A stretch of 64,000 bases of DNA from Mesorhizobium sp. Pch-S (lineage in GTDB: Bacteria > Pseudomonadota > Alphaproteobacteria > Rhizobiales > Rhizobiaceae): NCBI RefSeq assembly GCF_004136315.1, contig NZ_CP029562.1, positions 868,001 through 932,000 of the forward strand. The letters are read 5' to 3'. Numbering within the stretch: the first letter of the stretch is position 1; each line of letters starts with the position of its first letter. Below the pieces are notes generated by a model, which was not told the DNA's origin, did not search any database, and saw nothing but the letters and a program-made list of their open reading frames with translations. Made by a program: the position numbers and the translations under genes. Of this stretch, positions 17,943 through 27,487 are shown piece by piece.

Positions 17943-19691
17943 GTGGAAAAGGGGAAGCACGTGCTCCGGTTCGCCGGCTTTGAGCTTGATCAACGACGCG
18001 CCGAGCTGCGCGATGCCAGCGGCAGCCCGATAAGGCTGCGGCCGAAGTCGTTCGACATGCTGCACCTGTTTGCGGCCAATGCCGGCCGCGTCGTCACCAA
18101 GCAGGAGCTGATGGAGGCGATCTGGCCGAATGTCCATGTCGGCGAAGACAGCCTGTTCCAATGCATCCGCGAGATCCGCACCGCACTCGCCGACGACGGG
18201 CGCAGCCTGATCAAGGTCATCTCCGGCCGTGGCTATCTGTTCGATGCCGAAGTGGCGGGTTTGCCGGCCAGCCCCGATGTCCAGGCCGGGCCGGACACCG
18301 TTGCGACGGAACACGAACGGACAAGCGCGCCAGACGCTGGGACCCAGCCCGCGCCGACGGCACACCGGCAGTCGTTTCGCGGCATGCGCGGCTGGGCAGC
18401 CATCGTCGTCAGCTTTTGTGCGCTGATCGGTTTTGCCGTCGCGGCGCAGGCGATCGCACCAAGGCTGATCTTTTCACGCAAGCCACCCGTGGTGATGGTG
18501 ATGCCGATCACCACCGCCAGCGACGATGCCCAAACGGTTTCGACGGCGGGAAACGTGACCGAGCGCCTGAGCGATGGCCTGGCCAGGATCGATACGATCC
18601 GGGTGGTGACATCGCGGACAAAGCCGGCGGCGGCATTGCTGGCTGGTGTCTCCGCTTCCGTTGCCGATGCCGATTTCCTGGTGAATGGCGAACTGGAACG
18701 CAGCGCCAATGCCTGGACATTGGAAGCGCGCATGACCGATACGGCGACGGGTGAGGTGACATGGACGACCTCGGTTTCGGTCGACAGCGCCCAGACCGAA
18801 CCGACCATCCAACAATCCAGGCTTACAGCCGGTCTCGGCCATGAGCTCGCCTTGCGCATCAACGCGTCGCTCTATCCCGACACCAGGGGAATCGCGCTCA
18901 GCTCACCTGTCGACAACGCCAAGGTCGTGGTCGAGCAGGCCATCGCCTCCATCAACCAGACCACGCGTGAGCGCTTCGCAACCGCGCAGGCGATGCTGGA
19001 AAACGGCCTGACCGGTGAGCCCGACAATGTAGACCTGCAGGTGACCCTCGCGGCGCTGCAGACACGCGGCATCCAGATGGTCTGGTACAGCCCGGCTGAA
19101 ATGACCGCCGCGGAATCGCGAGCACGATCCCTGCTGGAGCGGGCGCTGCAGGTAAAACCACGCTATCTGCCCGGTATGGAAGCCTACTGCCGTTTCCTGA
19201 CCGCCACCAACAACTTCGTCGAAAGTCTGGTCGCCTGCGCGCGCGTGCTGAACCTCGACCCGTGGAACGGTGGCGCGCTCTATCAGCTTGGCCTGACGCA
19301 GCTTCAGCTCGGCCGCACCGAGGATGCGCTTGCGACGTTCCAGCAGGCAGATGTCATCGACACCCCTGCCGTCTCCCGCTGGACCTGGAAGATCGGCATC
19401 GGCTGGGCGCATCTCATGCTCGGCCACAATGACCAGGCCGTGGAGTGGATCAAGAAATCCATCGCCATCACGCCCGCCTCGGGCCGCCCCTATCTGCTGC
19501 TGGCGGCAGCGCTTCAACGCGCCGGTCGCCCCGACGAGGCAAAGGTCGCCCTGGCCAAGGGGATGGCGCTGCGCCCGAATTCGACTGCGCTCAACGTGCT
19601 GCCGCCGGAGCGCAACGCCAGCCCGGCTTTCGTCGAGACGAGCGTCGGCATCGTGCAGACGATGGTCGAGGTCGGGCTGCCGAAGAACTAG
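17943..19691 (+). CDS. CadC-like membrane regulator: winged-helix domain, one membrane helix, TPR domain
   Basis: 582 residues. Residues about 8-103 are an OmpR/PhoB-type winged helix (RPKSFDMLHLFAANAGRVV, ending GRGYLFDAEV). A linker leads to one membrane helix at about 151-171 (WAAIVVSFCALIGFAVAAQA), then a TolB-like segment and TPR-type helices that would lie in the periplasm. This layout is that of CadC/ToxR-like one-component regulators. The start is GTG at 17943; a later GTG is possible since no strong ribosome site is visible. It is divergent from the giant autotransporter, the obvious candidate target. The sensed signal is unknown. Confidence 0.82.
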   Translation: MEKGKHVLRFAGFELDQRRAELRDASGSPIRLRPKSFDMLHLFAANAGRVVTKQELMEAIWPNVHVGEDSLFQCIREIRTALADDGRSLIKVISGRGYLFDAEVAGLPASPDVQAGPDTVATEHERTSAPDAGTQPAPTAHRQSFRGMRGWAAIVVSFCALIGFAVAAQAIAPRLIFSRKPPVVMVMPITTASDDAQTVSTAGNVTERLSDGLARIDTIRVVTSRTKPAAALLAGVSASVADADFLVNGELERSANAWTLEARMTDTATGEVTWTTSVSVDSAQTEPTIQQSRLTAGLGHELALRINASLYPDTRGIALSSPVDNAKVVVEQAIASINQTTRERFATAQAMLENGLTGEPDNVDLQVTLAALQTRGIQMVWYSPAEMTAAESRARSLLERALQVKPRYLPGMEAYCRFLTATNNFVESLVACARVLNLDPWNGGALYQLGLTQLQLGRTEDALATFQQADVIDTPAVSRWTWKIGIGWAHLMLGHNDQAVEWIKKSIAITPASGRPYLLLAAALQRAGRPDEAKVALAKGMALRPNSTALNVLPPERNASPAFVETSVGIVQTMVEVGLPKN

Positions 19692-19887
19692 ACTTTCGAC
19701 AGTGACCCCATAGCGCCAGGCCTGCGAAATCCTGCACCCAATTCACGGGTAGCGCGGCCCGGCCTTTTCGCCATTTCGCCAAAAAACGACAACCTGCCCC
19801 TCCCTCCCTTCTGACCCGGCTCGCTCCGGGTACGGCTCCTCCGCAGACGCGAAAAATTCAAGACGCATGACTTTTCATTCAAGTCAC

Positions 19888-19916
19888 TTGACAATCACTC
19901 ATCATAGTTGAATCCT
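19888..19916 (+). promoter_or_regulatory. Possible promoter of the peptide ABC operon
   Basis: A perfect TTGACA lies at 19888-19893, with a poor -10 (AATCCT) after 17 bases, 44 bases before the substrate-binding protein gene. The intergenic stretch 19692-19959 otherwise shows only a small hairpin, ACCCGG-N6-CCGGGT, at 19814-19831 that might end the upstream regulator transcript. Confidence 0.3.
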
Positions 19917-19959
19917 TCACGTGCTAAGTTTCTGACTTTGCACAAATGGGAGGGGAAAA

Positions 19960-21525
19960 ATGAAAACGACCAGGCGTATGTTCCTGGCCGGCGCGACCGC
20001 GCTTGGCGCAGGCTCACTCATCGTCGGACCGACAGGCAAAATGGGCCGCGCCTTCGCGCAAGACGGCAAGACCTTGTCCTTCGCGGCGGCCGGCACCGTC
20101 ACCAGCAGCTGGGACCCGAGCTCCCACACGGTAGCACCGCAGATCACCGCCGAAGGCTTCCTGTTCGGCCATCTGACCAAGTGCCCGATGACACCCGAAA
20201 ATCCGGGCGAGATCCTTCCCGACCTCGCGGTCGAATGGAAGGTGATCGACCCGTTCACCCTGGAGTACAAGCTGCGCCAGGGCGTCACTTTCCACGACGG
20301 CAAGGAGTTCAAGGCCGAAGACGTCAAGGCGACCTACGAATATGCCTCACAGCCGAGCCGGCCTGCTTCGGCCTGGTATCCGGGGCAGGTCGAGGTCGAG
20401 ATCGTCGACGACTACACAGTACGCCTGAAGACCGAGAAGTTCGGCTATCCGGCGCTGAATTTCTGGTATGTCTCCGCCTTCCTGCCGATCCTGTCGGCCA
20501 AGGATATCGCCAATCCGGACATGCTCAAGCAGCGGCCGAACGGCACAGGGCCCTTCCGCTACGAAGCGACCAAGGGCGACCAGATCATCTTCAAGGCGTT
20601 CGACAAATTCCATGACGGCAAGCCGCAGATCGAGACCGTGCTGTGGAACTACGTGCCCGACGCCAACACGCGCGTGCTTGGCCTGCTCAACGGCCAGTAC
20701 CACCTGACCGAGCGCCTGGAGCCCGAGCAGTTTGCCTCGCTTTCCAAGGAGGCCAGCATCACCACGCAGCGCGGCCTCTCCAGCGAAAACAAATACCTGC
20801 ATTTCCGCTGCAACAAGCCGCCTTTCGACGACGTGCGCGTGCGCCTGGCGGCGGTCCATGCCATCGACCGAGAACAGGTCCTGGCGGTGGTCGGCGATGC
20901 GGGACAGGCCTCCAATTGCCACATCTCGCCGGTGAAATTCGGCTACACCGACGTTGCCACCTATCCGAAGTTCGACCCGGAACTCAGCCAGAAGCTTCTT
21001 GCCGAAGCGGGCTTCCCGAAAGGCCAGGGCCTGCCGGAGATCGAATACATCACCTCGGTCGGCTTCTATCCGAAGACCCGCGAATATGGCGAACTGATCA
21101 CCGCCATGCTGCAGGAACAGGGCTTCCCGGTGAAGCTGACGACGCTCGAGCCGGCGGCCTGGGAAGAACAGCTCTACCGGCGCGCCGACGGCCAGGGCCC
21201 GGGCCACATCGTCGATGTCGGCTGGATCACCGGTTCGCCGGAGCCCGACCTGGTGCTGCGCCCGAACTACCTGTCGAAATTCGCGCTGATCAACGGTGTT
21301 TCCGACCCCGAGATCGATGCGGCCCTCGACAAGGAGCGCAATGCCGCTTCGACCGACGAACGGCTGAAGATCCTGCAGACGGAGACCCTGCCGCTGATCG
21401 CCGCCAAGGTGCCGAGCATCTCGCTGTTCTCTTCGGTGTTCCTCAGGGCAATGTCGAAGAACCTGCAGGGTGTCTACTTCTACCCGAACGGCCCGATCGA
21501 TCTCAGCAAGGCGACACTCGCCTGA
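19960..21525 (+). CDS. Peptide/nickel-type ABC transporter substrate-binding protein (SBP family 5), Tat-exported
   Basis: 521 residues, typical for the DppA/OppA family. The N-terminus MKTTRRMFLAGATALGAG is a twin-arginine signal, so the protein folds before export to the periplasm. Family features include the early LAVEWKVIDPFTLEYKLRQG stretch and FHDGKEFKAEDVKATYEYA. A strong ribosome site (GGGAGGGGAAAA) precedes the ATG. It heads an operon of two permeases and a fused ATPase, followed by an amidohydrolase, an SDR and a regulator, so the ligand is probably a peptide-like or N-acylated amino compound rather than nickel; that is inference from the neighbours. Confidence 0.9.
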   Translation: MKTTRRMFLAGATALGAGSLIVGPTGKMGRAFAQDGKTLSFAAAGTVTSSWDPSSHTVAPQITAEGFLFGHLTKCPMTPENPGEILPDLAVEWKVIDPFTLEYKLRQGVTFHDGKEFKAEDVKATYEYASQPSRPASAWYPGQVEVEIVDDYTVRLKTEKFGYPALNFWYVSAFLPILSAKDIANPDMLKQRPNGTGPFRYEATKGDQIIFKAFDKFHDGKPQIETVLWNYVPDANTRVLGLLNGQYHLTERLEPEQFASLSKEASITTQRGLSSENKYLHFRCNKPPFDDVRVRLAAVHAIDREQVLAVVGDAGQASNCHISPVKFGYTDVATYPKFDPELSQKLLAEAGFPKGQGLPEIEYITSVGFYPKTREYGELITAMLQEQGFPVKLTTLEPAAWEEQLYRRADGQGPGHIVDVGWITGSPEPDLVLRPNYLSKFALINGVSDPEIDAALDKERNAASTDERLKILQTETLPLIAAKVPSISLFSSVFLRAMSKNLQGVYFYPNGPIDLSKATLA

Positions 21526-21654
21526 ACCTGGCAGACGCGTGCGGCACCGCTGGTGCCGCACGTCACTTTGTCTCGCGCATGGTCTTCGGGATCATGCTCC
21601 GCGCGGCGCCGGTCGATCCGGCCGCCGGCTGCCTTGCTGCCTGAGAAAGAGTTC

Positions 21655-22644
21655 ATGGCATTCGCGATCGAATTTTTCCTGCGACGCATCGGCCAGGGTC
21701 TGGTCATCGTGCTTCTCGTCGCCTTCGTGATTTTCACATTGCTGCGCATTGTGCCTGGCGATCCGATCCGCATCATCCTCGGACCGATGACACCGGCCAG
21801 CGTGCTCGAGGAAACGGCCAGGAACCTCGGCCTGCGCGATCCGATCCTCGTCCAGTTCGGCCGCTTCGTGACGCAGGTGGCGAGCGGCGATCTCGGACGG
21901 TCGTTCATCCGCGGCGTCCAGGGTGGCAGCACCGGAGGGTCGCAGGACAGCGCTGGTTTCGATCCGGAAAGCCGGGCTTCGGTCGCCGAGCTGATCGGCA
22001 CCGCCCTGCCTTACAGCCTGCAGCTTGCCGCTCTCGGCATCGCCTTTACCTTGCTGGTCTCGGTGCCGATCGGCCTCGCTGCCGGCCTGCGCAGCGGGCG
22101 CTGGCCGGACCGGCTCGGCCTCTATGTCAGTTCCTTCCTGGTATCGCTGCCCAACATCTGGGTCGGCGTGGTGCTGATCTTCCTGCTCTCGGCCAAGACC
22201 GGCCTGCTGCCGGCGATCGGCTACAAGGGTTTTGCCTATACGATCATCCCGGCGATGGTACTGGCCATCGAGCTGTCGCCGGTGCTGATCCGCGCCATCT
22301 CCGTTTCGGTCGCCGCCAATCTCGGCGAGACCTATTTCGACGTCGGCCTGGTGCGCGGCCTGTCGCGACGCGCCATGATCGCAAAACATGTGCTGCGCAA
22401 TGCCGCCGTGCCGCTGCTCAACCTGTTCGGCGCCCAGATGATCGGCATGCTGCTCGGCGGGCTGTTCGTGGTGGAATACATCTTCAGCTATCCCGGGCTC
22501 GGCATGCTGACGATCAATGCCGTCTTCCAGCGCGACTTCCCGATTATCCAGGCCGTCGCGATCCTGGCCAGCGGCGCGCTCGTCGCCATCAACATGCTCG
22601 TCGACTTCGCCTCGACGACCATCGACCGCCGCTTGAAGTTCTGA
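21655..22644 (+). CDS. ABC transporter permease, DppB/OppB type
   Basis: 329 residues with about six membrane helices. The N-terminal segment (RRIGQGLVIVLLVAFVIFTL) and LRIVPGDP are the DppB signature, and the EAA loop before the last helices (VRGLSRRAMIAKHVLRNA) contacts the ATPase. The start at 21655 is preceded by GAGAAAGAG; the frame is open further upstream, but those residues are not membrane-like. The loop after the first helix (about residues 85-105) is longer than usual and Gly/Ser-rich. Confidence 0.92.
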   Translation: MAFAIEFFLRRIGQGLVIVLLVAFVIFTLLRIVPGDPIRIILGPMTPASVLEETARNLGLRDPILVQFGRFVTQVASGDLGRSFIRGVQGGSTGGSQDSAGFDPESRASVAELIGTALPYSLQLAALGIAFTLLVSVPIGLAAGLRSGRWPDRLGLYVSSFLVSLPNIWVGVVLIFLLSAKTGLLPAIGYKGFAYTIIPAMVLAIELSPVLIRAISVSVAANLGETYFDVGLVRGLSRRAMIAKHVLRNAAVPLLNLFGAQMIGMLLGGLFVVEYIFSYPGLGMLTINAVFQRDFPIIQAVAILASGALVAINMLVDFASTTIDRRLKF

Positions 22645-22653
22645 GGCCGGCAG

Positions 22654-23568
22654 ATGAACAGCACCACCGCACAGGCCACCTTGCCAAAAAGCCGACCAAG
22701 GAGCCGGGGCGTCACCGCCCGCATCCTGCACCGCGCCTGGAGCTATACCGAGATGCGCGTTGCCGCATCGGTGTTCCTGGCACTCGCGCTGCTCACCCTG
22801 CTGGGGCCCTTCATCATCGATGCCTCGGCCACCAAGATGAACGTGACCGACAAGTTCCTGCCGCCGATCTTCATGGAAGGCGGCAAGCTGCCGCATTTCC
22901 TCGGTACCGACCAGCTCGGGCGTGACCTGTTGCTGCGCTCCCTGATCGGGCTGCGCAACGCCTTTGCCATTGGTGTTGTCAGTGTCGTCGGCATATTCAT
23001 CATCGGCTGTGCCATCGGCATCTATGCCGGCTATCGCGGCGGCTGGGTCGACGTGATCCTGATGCGCTTGACCGACGTGCAGATGTCGATCCCGGTGGTC
23101 ATCCTTGCCATCACCATCCTCGGCATGTCGCGGCCGTCGCCGGCATCGGTGATCGCGGTGCTGATCCTGGCCAGCTGGCCGGTCTATGCCCGCGTGTCGC
23201 GTGGCGTGACGCTGTCAGAACGCCAGAAGGAATATGTGCGCGCCGCCAAGATCCTCGGTGCCAGCGACCTGCGCATCATGGTTCGCCACATCGCCCCGAA
23301 CATCCTGCCGCCGATCGCCTTCGTCGCGGTGCTCGACGTGGCGCGCATGATGATCTTCGAAGCGATTTTCGGTTTCATCGGCATCGGCATCCAGCCACCG
23401 ACCCCGACCTTCGGCACCATCATCTCCTCGGGCACGCAATATCTGCTCAATGCCTGGTGGATCACCATCGTGCCCGGCGTACTGCTCGCGCTGGCGCTCA
23501 GCAGCCTGAACCTGATGGGCGGCGTGCTGGAGCGGGCCCGCAACCAGATCCTGCAGGGAGGCGCGTGA
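22654..23568 (+). CDS. ABC transporter permease, DppC/OppC type
   Basis: 304 residues. It has the DppC N-terminal cytoplasmic tail, a first helix (VAASVFLALALLTLLGPFII), the FLGTDQLGRDLLLRSLIGLR motif and an EAA loop (VRAAKILGASDLRIMVRHI). It pairs with the preceding DppB-type permease 9 bases upstream to form the membrane channel. The last base of its stop codon is the first base of the next gene's ATG (TGATG), coupling permease and ATPase. Confidence 0.93.
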   Translation: MNSTTAQATLPKSRPRSRGVTARILHRAWSYTEMRVAASVFLALALLTLLGPFIIDASATKMNVTDKFLPPIFMEGGKLPHFLGTDQLGRDLLLRSLIGLRNAFAIGVVSVVGIFIIGCAIGIYAGYRGGWVDVILMRLTDVQMSIPVVILAITILGMSRPSPASVIAVLILASWPVYARVSRGVTLSERQKEYVRAAKILGASDLRIMVRHIAPNILPPIAFVAVLDVARMMIFEAIFGFIGIGIQPPTPTFGTIISSGTQYLLNAWWITIVPGVLLALALSSLNLMGGVLERARNQILQGGA

Positions 23569-25445
23569 TGGGCAAGATCATAACGCTCCCTGCCGCGACT
23601 GCCGGCGAGCCGCTGATGGCCGTGCGTGGCCTTTCGGTGGCCATCGGCAACGCCACCGGCGAACGGCAACTGCTTTCCGACATCGACCTGACGGTGAATG
23701 CACGCTCGGTGCTGGGCATCATCGGCGAAAGCGGCTCCGGCAAGACCATCCTGTCGCGCGCACTGGTCAACTGGTTGCGACAGCCGCTCAGGGTCACCGG
23801 CGGCAGCGTGCATTATGGCGGGCGCGATCTCCTCACGCTGCCGGAAGCCGAGATGGCGCGGCTGCGCGGACGCGAGATCGCCTATATCGGCGCCAATCCG
23901 ACCAGCGCGCTCGATCCCACCGTACCGGTCGGCCACCAGATCCTGGAAAAGCTGCGCACCGTCTCGCCGCAACTTTCACGCGAGGCGGCACGCAAGCGTG
24001 TGATCGACACGCTCGATGCCGTGCGCATTCCCTCACCGGCCCAGCGCTTCGACGAGTACCCCTTCCAGTTCAGCGGCGGCATGATGCAGCGTGCCCTGAT
24101 CGTCGACGCACTGGTCTCCAACCCCAAGCTGCTCATCGCCGACAACATCACCCAGCCACTCGACGTCACGGTGGCGGCGCAGATCCTGCGCCTGCTGCGC
24201 GACCTGCAGAAGGATTTCGACACGGCAGTGGTGTTCATTTCCTCGTCGCTCGGCATCGTGTCCGAGATCGCCGACGACCTGATCGTGCTCGACCGCGGGC
24301 GCATCGTCGAGCACAGCCCGGTTGCCGACCTGCTGCAGAAGCCACAGCACGCCTATTCACGCGAGCTGATCGCCAAAGTGCCGAAACTCTGGTCGATCGG
24401 CGGGACAATCCCCAAGCCATCATCGGCCGATGTCGTGCTCGATGTGCGCGATGTCGAGAAGACCTATGAAGTCCGTGACCGCAAGGCGATCTTCGCCCAT
24501 CGCAAGGTCAAGGCCGTGCGCGGCGTCTCCTTCACCGTCCGGCGCGGCGAGAATTTCGGCATCATCGGGGAATCGGGCTGCGGCAAGTCCACGCTGTCGC
24601 GGCTTTTGAGCTGCCTCGAGGCACCAAACAGCGGACAGATCCTGTTCGAAGGCCAGGATATCGCCACGCTGCGGGGACAGGACCTTCTCGCACTGCGAAG
24701 GCGGTTCCAGCTGCTGCTCCAGGACCCTTACAACGCCATCGCCGCCCATTGTTCGATCGGCCGCACCATCGCCGAACCGCTGCTGATCCATGGGCTCGGA
24801 AGCCGGAGCGAGATCGAGGCCAAGGTCAAGGCGGTGATGACCGAGGTCGGGCTCTCGGAAACGCTCTACGATCAGCTCCCGGTCGGCCTCAGCGCCGGCC
24901 AGCGCCAGAGGGTCAACATCGCCCGCGCGCTGGTGCTGGAACCTGAGCTGCTGATCCTCGACGAGACGCTGTCGGCGCTCGACCAGGTCGAACAGGCGAA
25001 ACTGCTCGACCTGTTCGAAACGCTGCAGACCAGACGTGGCATCACCTATGTCTACATCTCGCACGACCTCGCCATGGTGCGGCGCGTCTGCGCGCGCATC
25101 GCGGTGATGTATCTCGGTCGCATCGTCGAACTGGCCGACAACGAGACCATGTTCGAGCGTTCGGCGCACCCCTACACGCGGGCGCTGCTCAGCGCCGTGC
25201 CGACGGTCGAGCACAAGCCGTACAGGATGCAGACCTACCTGCTGGAGGGTGAGCCACCGGATCCGATCGATATCCCGCCAGGCTGCAGCTTCCGCACCCG
25301 CTGTCCGTTCGCCTTCGACCGTTGCGCCGTGGACGATCCGGTTCGCGGGGCCGACGTCGGCGTGAATACCAGCGCCTGCCATCTGCGCGCCGACAGCCTG
25401 CCACCGGCAGAGGCCGCAGGCGCGTCGAACGGAGCACCCGCGTGA
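23568..25445 (+). CDS. Fused double ATPase of the peptide ABC importer; first ATPase half degenerate
   Basis: 625 residues containing two ABC domains (DppD-DppF-like fusion). Half 1: Walker A GESGSGKT (53-60) and signature FSGGMMQ are intact, but the Q-loop Gln is Ala109 (IGANP), the Walker B catalytic Glu is Asn193 (LLIADN) and the switch His is Ser226 (ISSSLG). Half 2 is complete: GESGCGKS (334-341), LLQDP (Gln385), LSAGQ (441-445), LLILDE (Glu466), ISHD (His499). A C-terminal extension with CSFRTRCPFAFDRC is the oligopeptide-transporter tail. Half 1 probably binds but does not hydrolyse ATP. The ATG at 23568 overlaps the upstream stop; the open frame reaches further upstream but without a ribosome site. 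Confidence 0.92.
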   Translation: MGKIITLPAATAGEPLMAVRGLSVAIGNATGERQLLSDIDLTVNARSVLGIIGESGSGKTILSRALVNWLRQPLRVTGGSVHYGGRDLLTLPEAEMARLRGREIAYIGANPTSALDPTVPVGHQILEKLRTVSPQLSREAARKRVIDTLDAVRIPSPAQRFDEYPFQFSGGMMQRALIVDALVSNPKLLIADNITQPLDVTVAAQILRLLRDLQKDFDTAVVFISSSLGIVSEIADDLIVLDRGRIVEHSPVADLLQKPQHAYSRELIAKVPKLWSIGGTIPKPSSADVVLDVRDVEKTYEVRDRKAIFAHRKVKAVRGVSFTVRRGENFGIIGESGCGKSTLSRLLSCLEAPNSGQILFEGQDIATLRGQDLLALRRRFQLLLQDPYNAIAAHCSIGRTIAEPLLIHGLGSRSEIEAKVKAVMTEVGLSETLYDQLPVGLSAGQRQRVNIARALVLEPELLILDETLSALDQVEQAKLLDLFETLQTRRGITYVYISHDLAMVRRVCARIAVMYLGRIVELADNETMFERSAHPYTRALLSAVPTVEHKPYRMQTYLLEGEPPDPIDIPPGCSFRTRCPFAFDRCAVDDPVRGADVGVNTSACHLRADSLPPAEAAGASNGAPA

Positions 25446-25477
25446 CCCTCAATGAAAACCAGAATGGAGGTCGGCGC

Positions 25478-26659
25478 ATGGGTTCGGCCGAAGCTTTCTT
25501 CCGCGACCGCCAGCCGGTCTATGCCGGCTGGCGCCAGCATCTGCATCAGTTCCCTGAAGTGGCCTTCCAGGAGCACAAGACCGCCGCCTATGTCGCGGAA
25601 CGCCTGAGCGAAATGGGGCTTGCGGTGGAGACGGGCCTTGCTGGAACCGGACTTGTCGCGACGCTCGAAGGCGATGAGCCCGGACCGCTGCTCGGCTTGC
25701 GCGCGGACATGGATGCGCTGCCGATCCTCGAAGAGAGCAAGCTCACCTATCGCTCGCGGCACCAGGGCGTGAGCCATGCCTGCGGCCATGACGGCCACAT
25801 GACCATGCTGCTTGCAGCCGCCGACTATCTTTCCCGCCACCGCCTCGCCGGCAGCGTGCGCTTCATTTTCCAGCCCGCCGAAGAAGCCGAAGGCGGGGGC
25901 CGCAAAATGGTCGAGGAAGGCCTGTTCGAGCGTTTTCCTGTCGATGCCGTCTTCGGATTGCACAACTGGCCGGGCCTGCCGCTCGGCACCGTCGCGGTAA
26001 AGCCCGGGCCGATGATGGCGGCGATGGATCTTTTCACCGTCACCATCAAGGCTTCCGGCGTGCATGCGGCATTGCCGCATCTCGGCACCGACGCCATCGT
26101 CGCAGCCGGCGCGCTGATCAGCAGCCTGCAGTCCATCACCAGTCGCGCCGTGGATGCCATGCAGCCGGTGGTGGTGTCGCTGACACAGATCCATGGCGGC
26201 AATTCGCTCAACGCCTTGCCAGGAGAAGTCGTGCTGCACGGCACCGTGCGGGCGTTCTCCGAACAGGCACGGGCAACGGTGCAGCAGCGGCTGGAGCAGA
26301 TCGTCAACGGCATTGCCATCGCACATGATGTGAAGGCAGCACTCGCCTTCACACCGAAATATCCCGCTACCATCAATGATCCGGGTGTCGCGGCTGCGGC
26401 CGCGGTCATCGCCGCCGAGACCTGGGGCGAGCAATCGGTGATCACCGAGTTCGAGCCCAGCATGGCGTCGGAGGATTTCGCCTTCATGCTCGACGCCAAG
26501 GTTGGTTGTTATGCCTGGATCGGCAACGGCAACCGCACCCCGCTGCACAATCCGGGTTTCGACTTCAACGATGCGCTTATTCCTTACGGCGCGCTCTATT
26601 GGACCGCGCTCGTCAATTCCTGGCCCAAAACGACAATCGGAACAGCCGCACAGGCGTGA
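25478..26659 (+). CDS. M20D-family amidohydrolase (hippurate / N-acyl amino acid hydrolase type)
   Basis: 393 residues, the usual size. Metal-site motifs are present: RADMDALPI, SHACGHDGHMTMLL and PAEEAEGGGRKM, plus a late His (TPLHNPGFDF). M20D enzymes remove acyl groups from N-acyl amino acids; members include hippurate hydrolases and plant auxin-conjugate hydrolases. I chose the ATG at 25478 because AATGGAGG precedes it; an in-frame GTG at 25442 overlaps the ATPase stop. Its place just after a peptide-type importer suggests it hydrolyses the imported amide in the cytoplasm. No signal peptide. Confidence 0.9.
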   Translation: MGSAEAFFRDRQPVYAGWRQHLHQFPEVAFQEHKTAAYVAERLSEMGLAVETGLAGTGLVATLEGDEPGPLLGLRADMDALPILEESKLTYRSRHQGVSHACGHDGHMTMLLAAADYLSRHRLAGSVRFIFQPAEEAEGGGRKMVEEGLFERFPVDAVFGLHNWPGLPLGTVAVKPGPMMAAMDLFTVTIKASGVHAALPHLGTDAIVAAGALISSLQSITSRAVDAMQPVVVSLTQIHGGNSLNALPGEVVLHGTVRAFSEQARATVQQRLEQIVNGIAIAHDVKAALAFTPKYPATINDPGVAAAAAVIAAETWGEQSVITEFEPSMASEDFAFMLDAKVGCYAWIGNGNRTPLHNPGFDFNDALIPYGALYWTALVNSWPKTTIGTAAQA

Positions 26660-26690
26660 CCGCCCTTTGCACAATGAGGAGAAGAGACAG

Positions 26691-27449
26691 ATGAGACTTG
26701 CTGGCAAACGGGCATTGCTGATCGGCGCGGCAACCGGCATCGGACGGGCCTGCGTCGAGGATTTCGCCCGCAACGGAGCCGCCATCGTCGTGGCCGACAT
26801 CAATGAACCGGCGGCGGCGGAAGCTGCCGCACTGGCGCGCTCGCACGGCGCCACCGCCCACGGCATTGGCTGCGACGTGCGCGACGAGGACTCGGTGCGC
26901 AATGCGGTCGACTATGCCGAGCGCGAACTCGACGGCATCGACACGCTGGTCTTCCTGGCTGGATTGATGCGCACCGGCGCCGTCGACAGCGTCGAAGCAG
27001 CCACCTGGGATGCGATCTTCAACGTCAATGCCCGCGGTACCTTCCTTGCCGCAAAGTATGGCGCACCGGCCATGAAGCGCGCCGGCGGCGGCAGCTTCAT
27101 CACCACATCGTCGCTCGCCGGCCTGCGCGGCGCGCCGGGCATGACCGCCTATGCCGCGGCGAAGGGCGCGGTGATCGCCTTCACCACTGCGCTCGCACAG
27201 GAGCTGGCTCCGGCCAACATCCGCGTCAATTCCGTGCTGCCCGGCTGGATCGACACCCCCTTCAACACACCGGCCATTGACTATATGGGTGGCGTCGAGT
27301 CGCACGGAGAGGTTGTCCGCCGTATCGTGCCGCTCGGCAGGCAGGGAACGCCGGCTGAAGTTTCGCCGATTTATGTATTTCTCGCCTCCGAGGAGGCGCG
27401 CTACATTACCGCCAAATCGATGATGGTCGACGGCGGCATGGCGCACTGA
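26691..27449 (+). CDS. Short-chain dehydrogenase/reductase (SDR)
   Basis: 252 residues, classical SDR. The cofactor site is GAATGIG near the N-terminus, with VADIN at the end of beta-2 suggesting NAD(H) preference through the Asp. The catalytic Ser lies in SFITTSSLAG and Tyr-Lys in YAAAK; NVNARGT supplies the Asn. The C-terminal VDGG motif is present. AGGAGAAG precedes the ATG. It probably acts on a product of the amidohydrolase or on a related alcohol/ketone; the substrate cannot be told from sequence. Confidence 0.9.
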   Translation: MRLAGKRALLIGAATGIGRACVEDFARNGAAIVVADINEPAAAEAAALARSHGATAHGIGCDVRDEDSVRNAVDYAERELDGIDTLVFLAGLMRTGAVDSVEAATWDAIFNVNARGTFLAAKYGAPAMKRAGGGSFITTSSLAGLRGAPGMTAYAAAKGAVIAFTTALAQELAPANIRVNSVLPGWIDTPFNTPAIDYMGGVESHGEVVRRIVPLGRQGTPAEVSPIYVFLASEEARYITAKSMMVDGGMAH

Positions 27450-27487
27450 GCCGGCAATCAAGTAACGGACCAAGGAGGTCCGACAAA

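Noticed and set aside
21592..22896. 434-codon minus-strand frame opposite the permease genes
   Set aside because: Gln/Glu/Arg/His-rich product typical of reading GC-rich membrane-protein genes backwards.
25235..26902. Long minus-strand frame (555 codons) opposite the M20D amidohydrolase
   Set aside because: It is the antisense of a clear family gene with conserved metal motifs; its product has no recognisable domain and arises from high GC.
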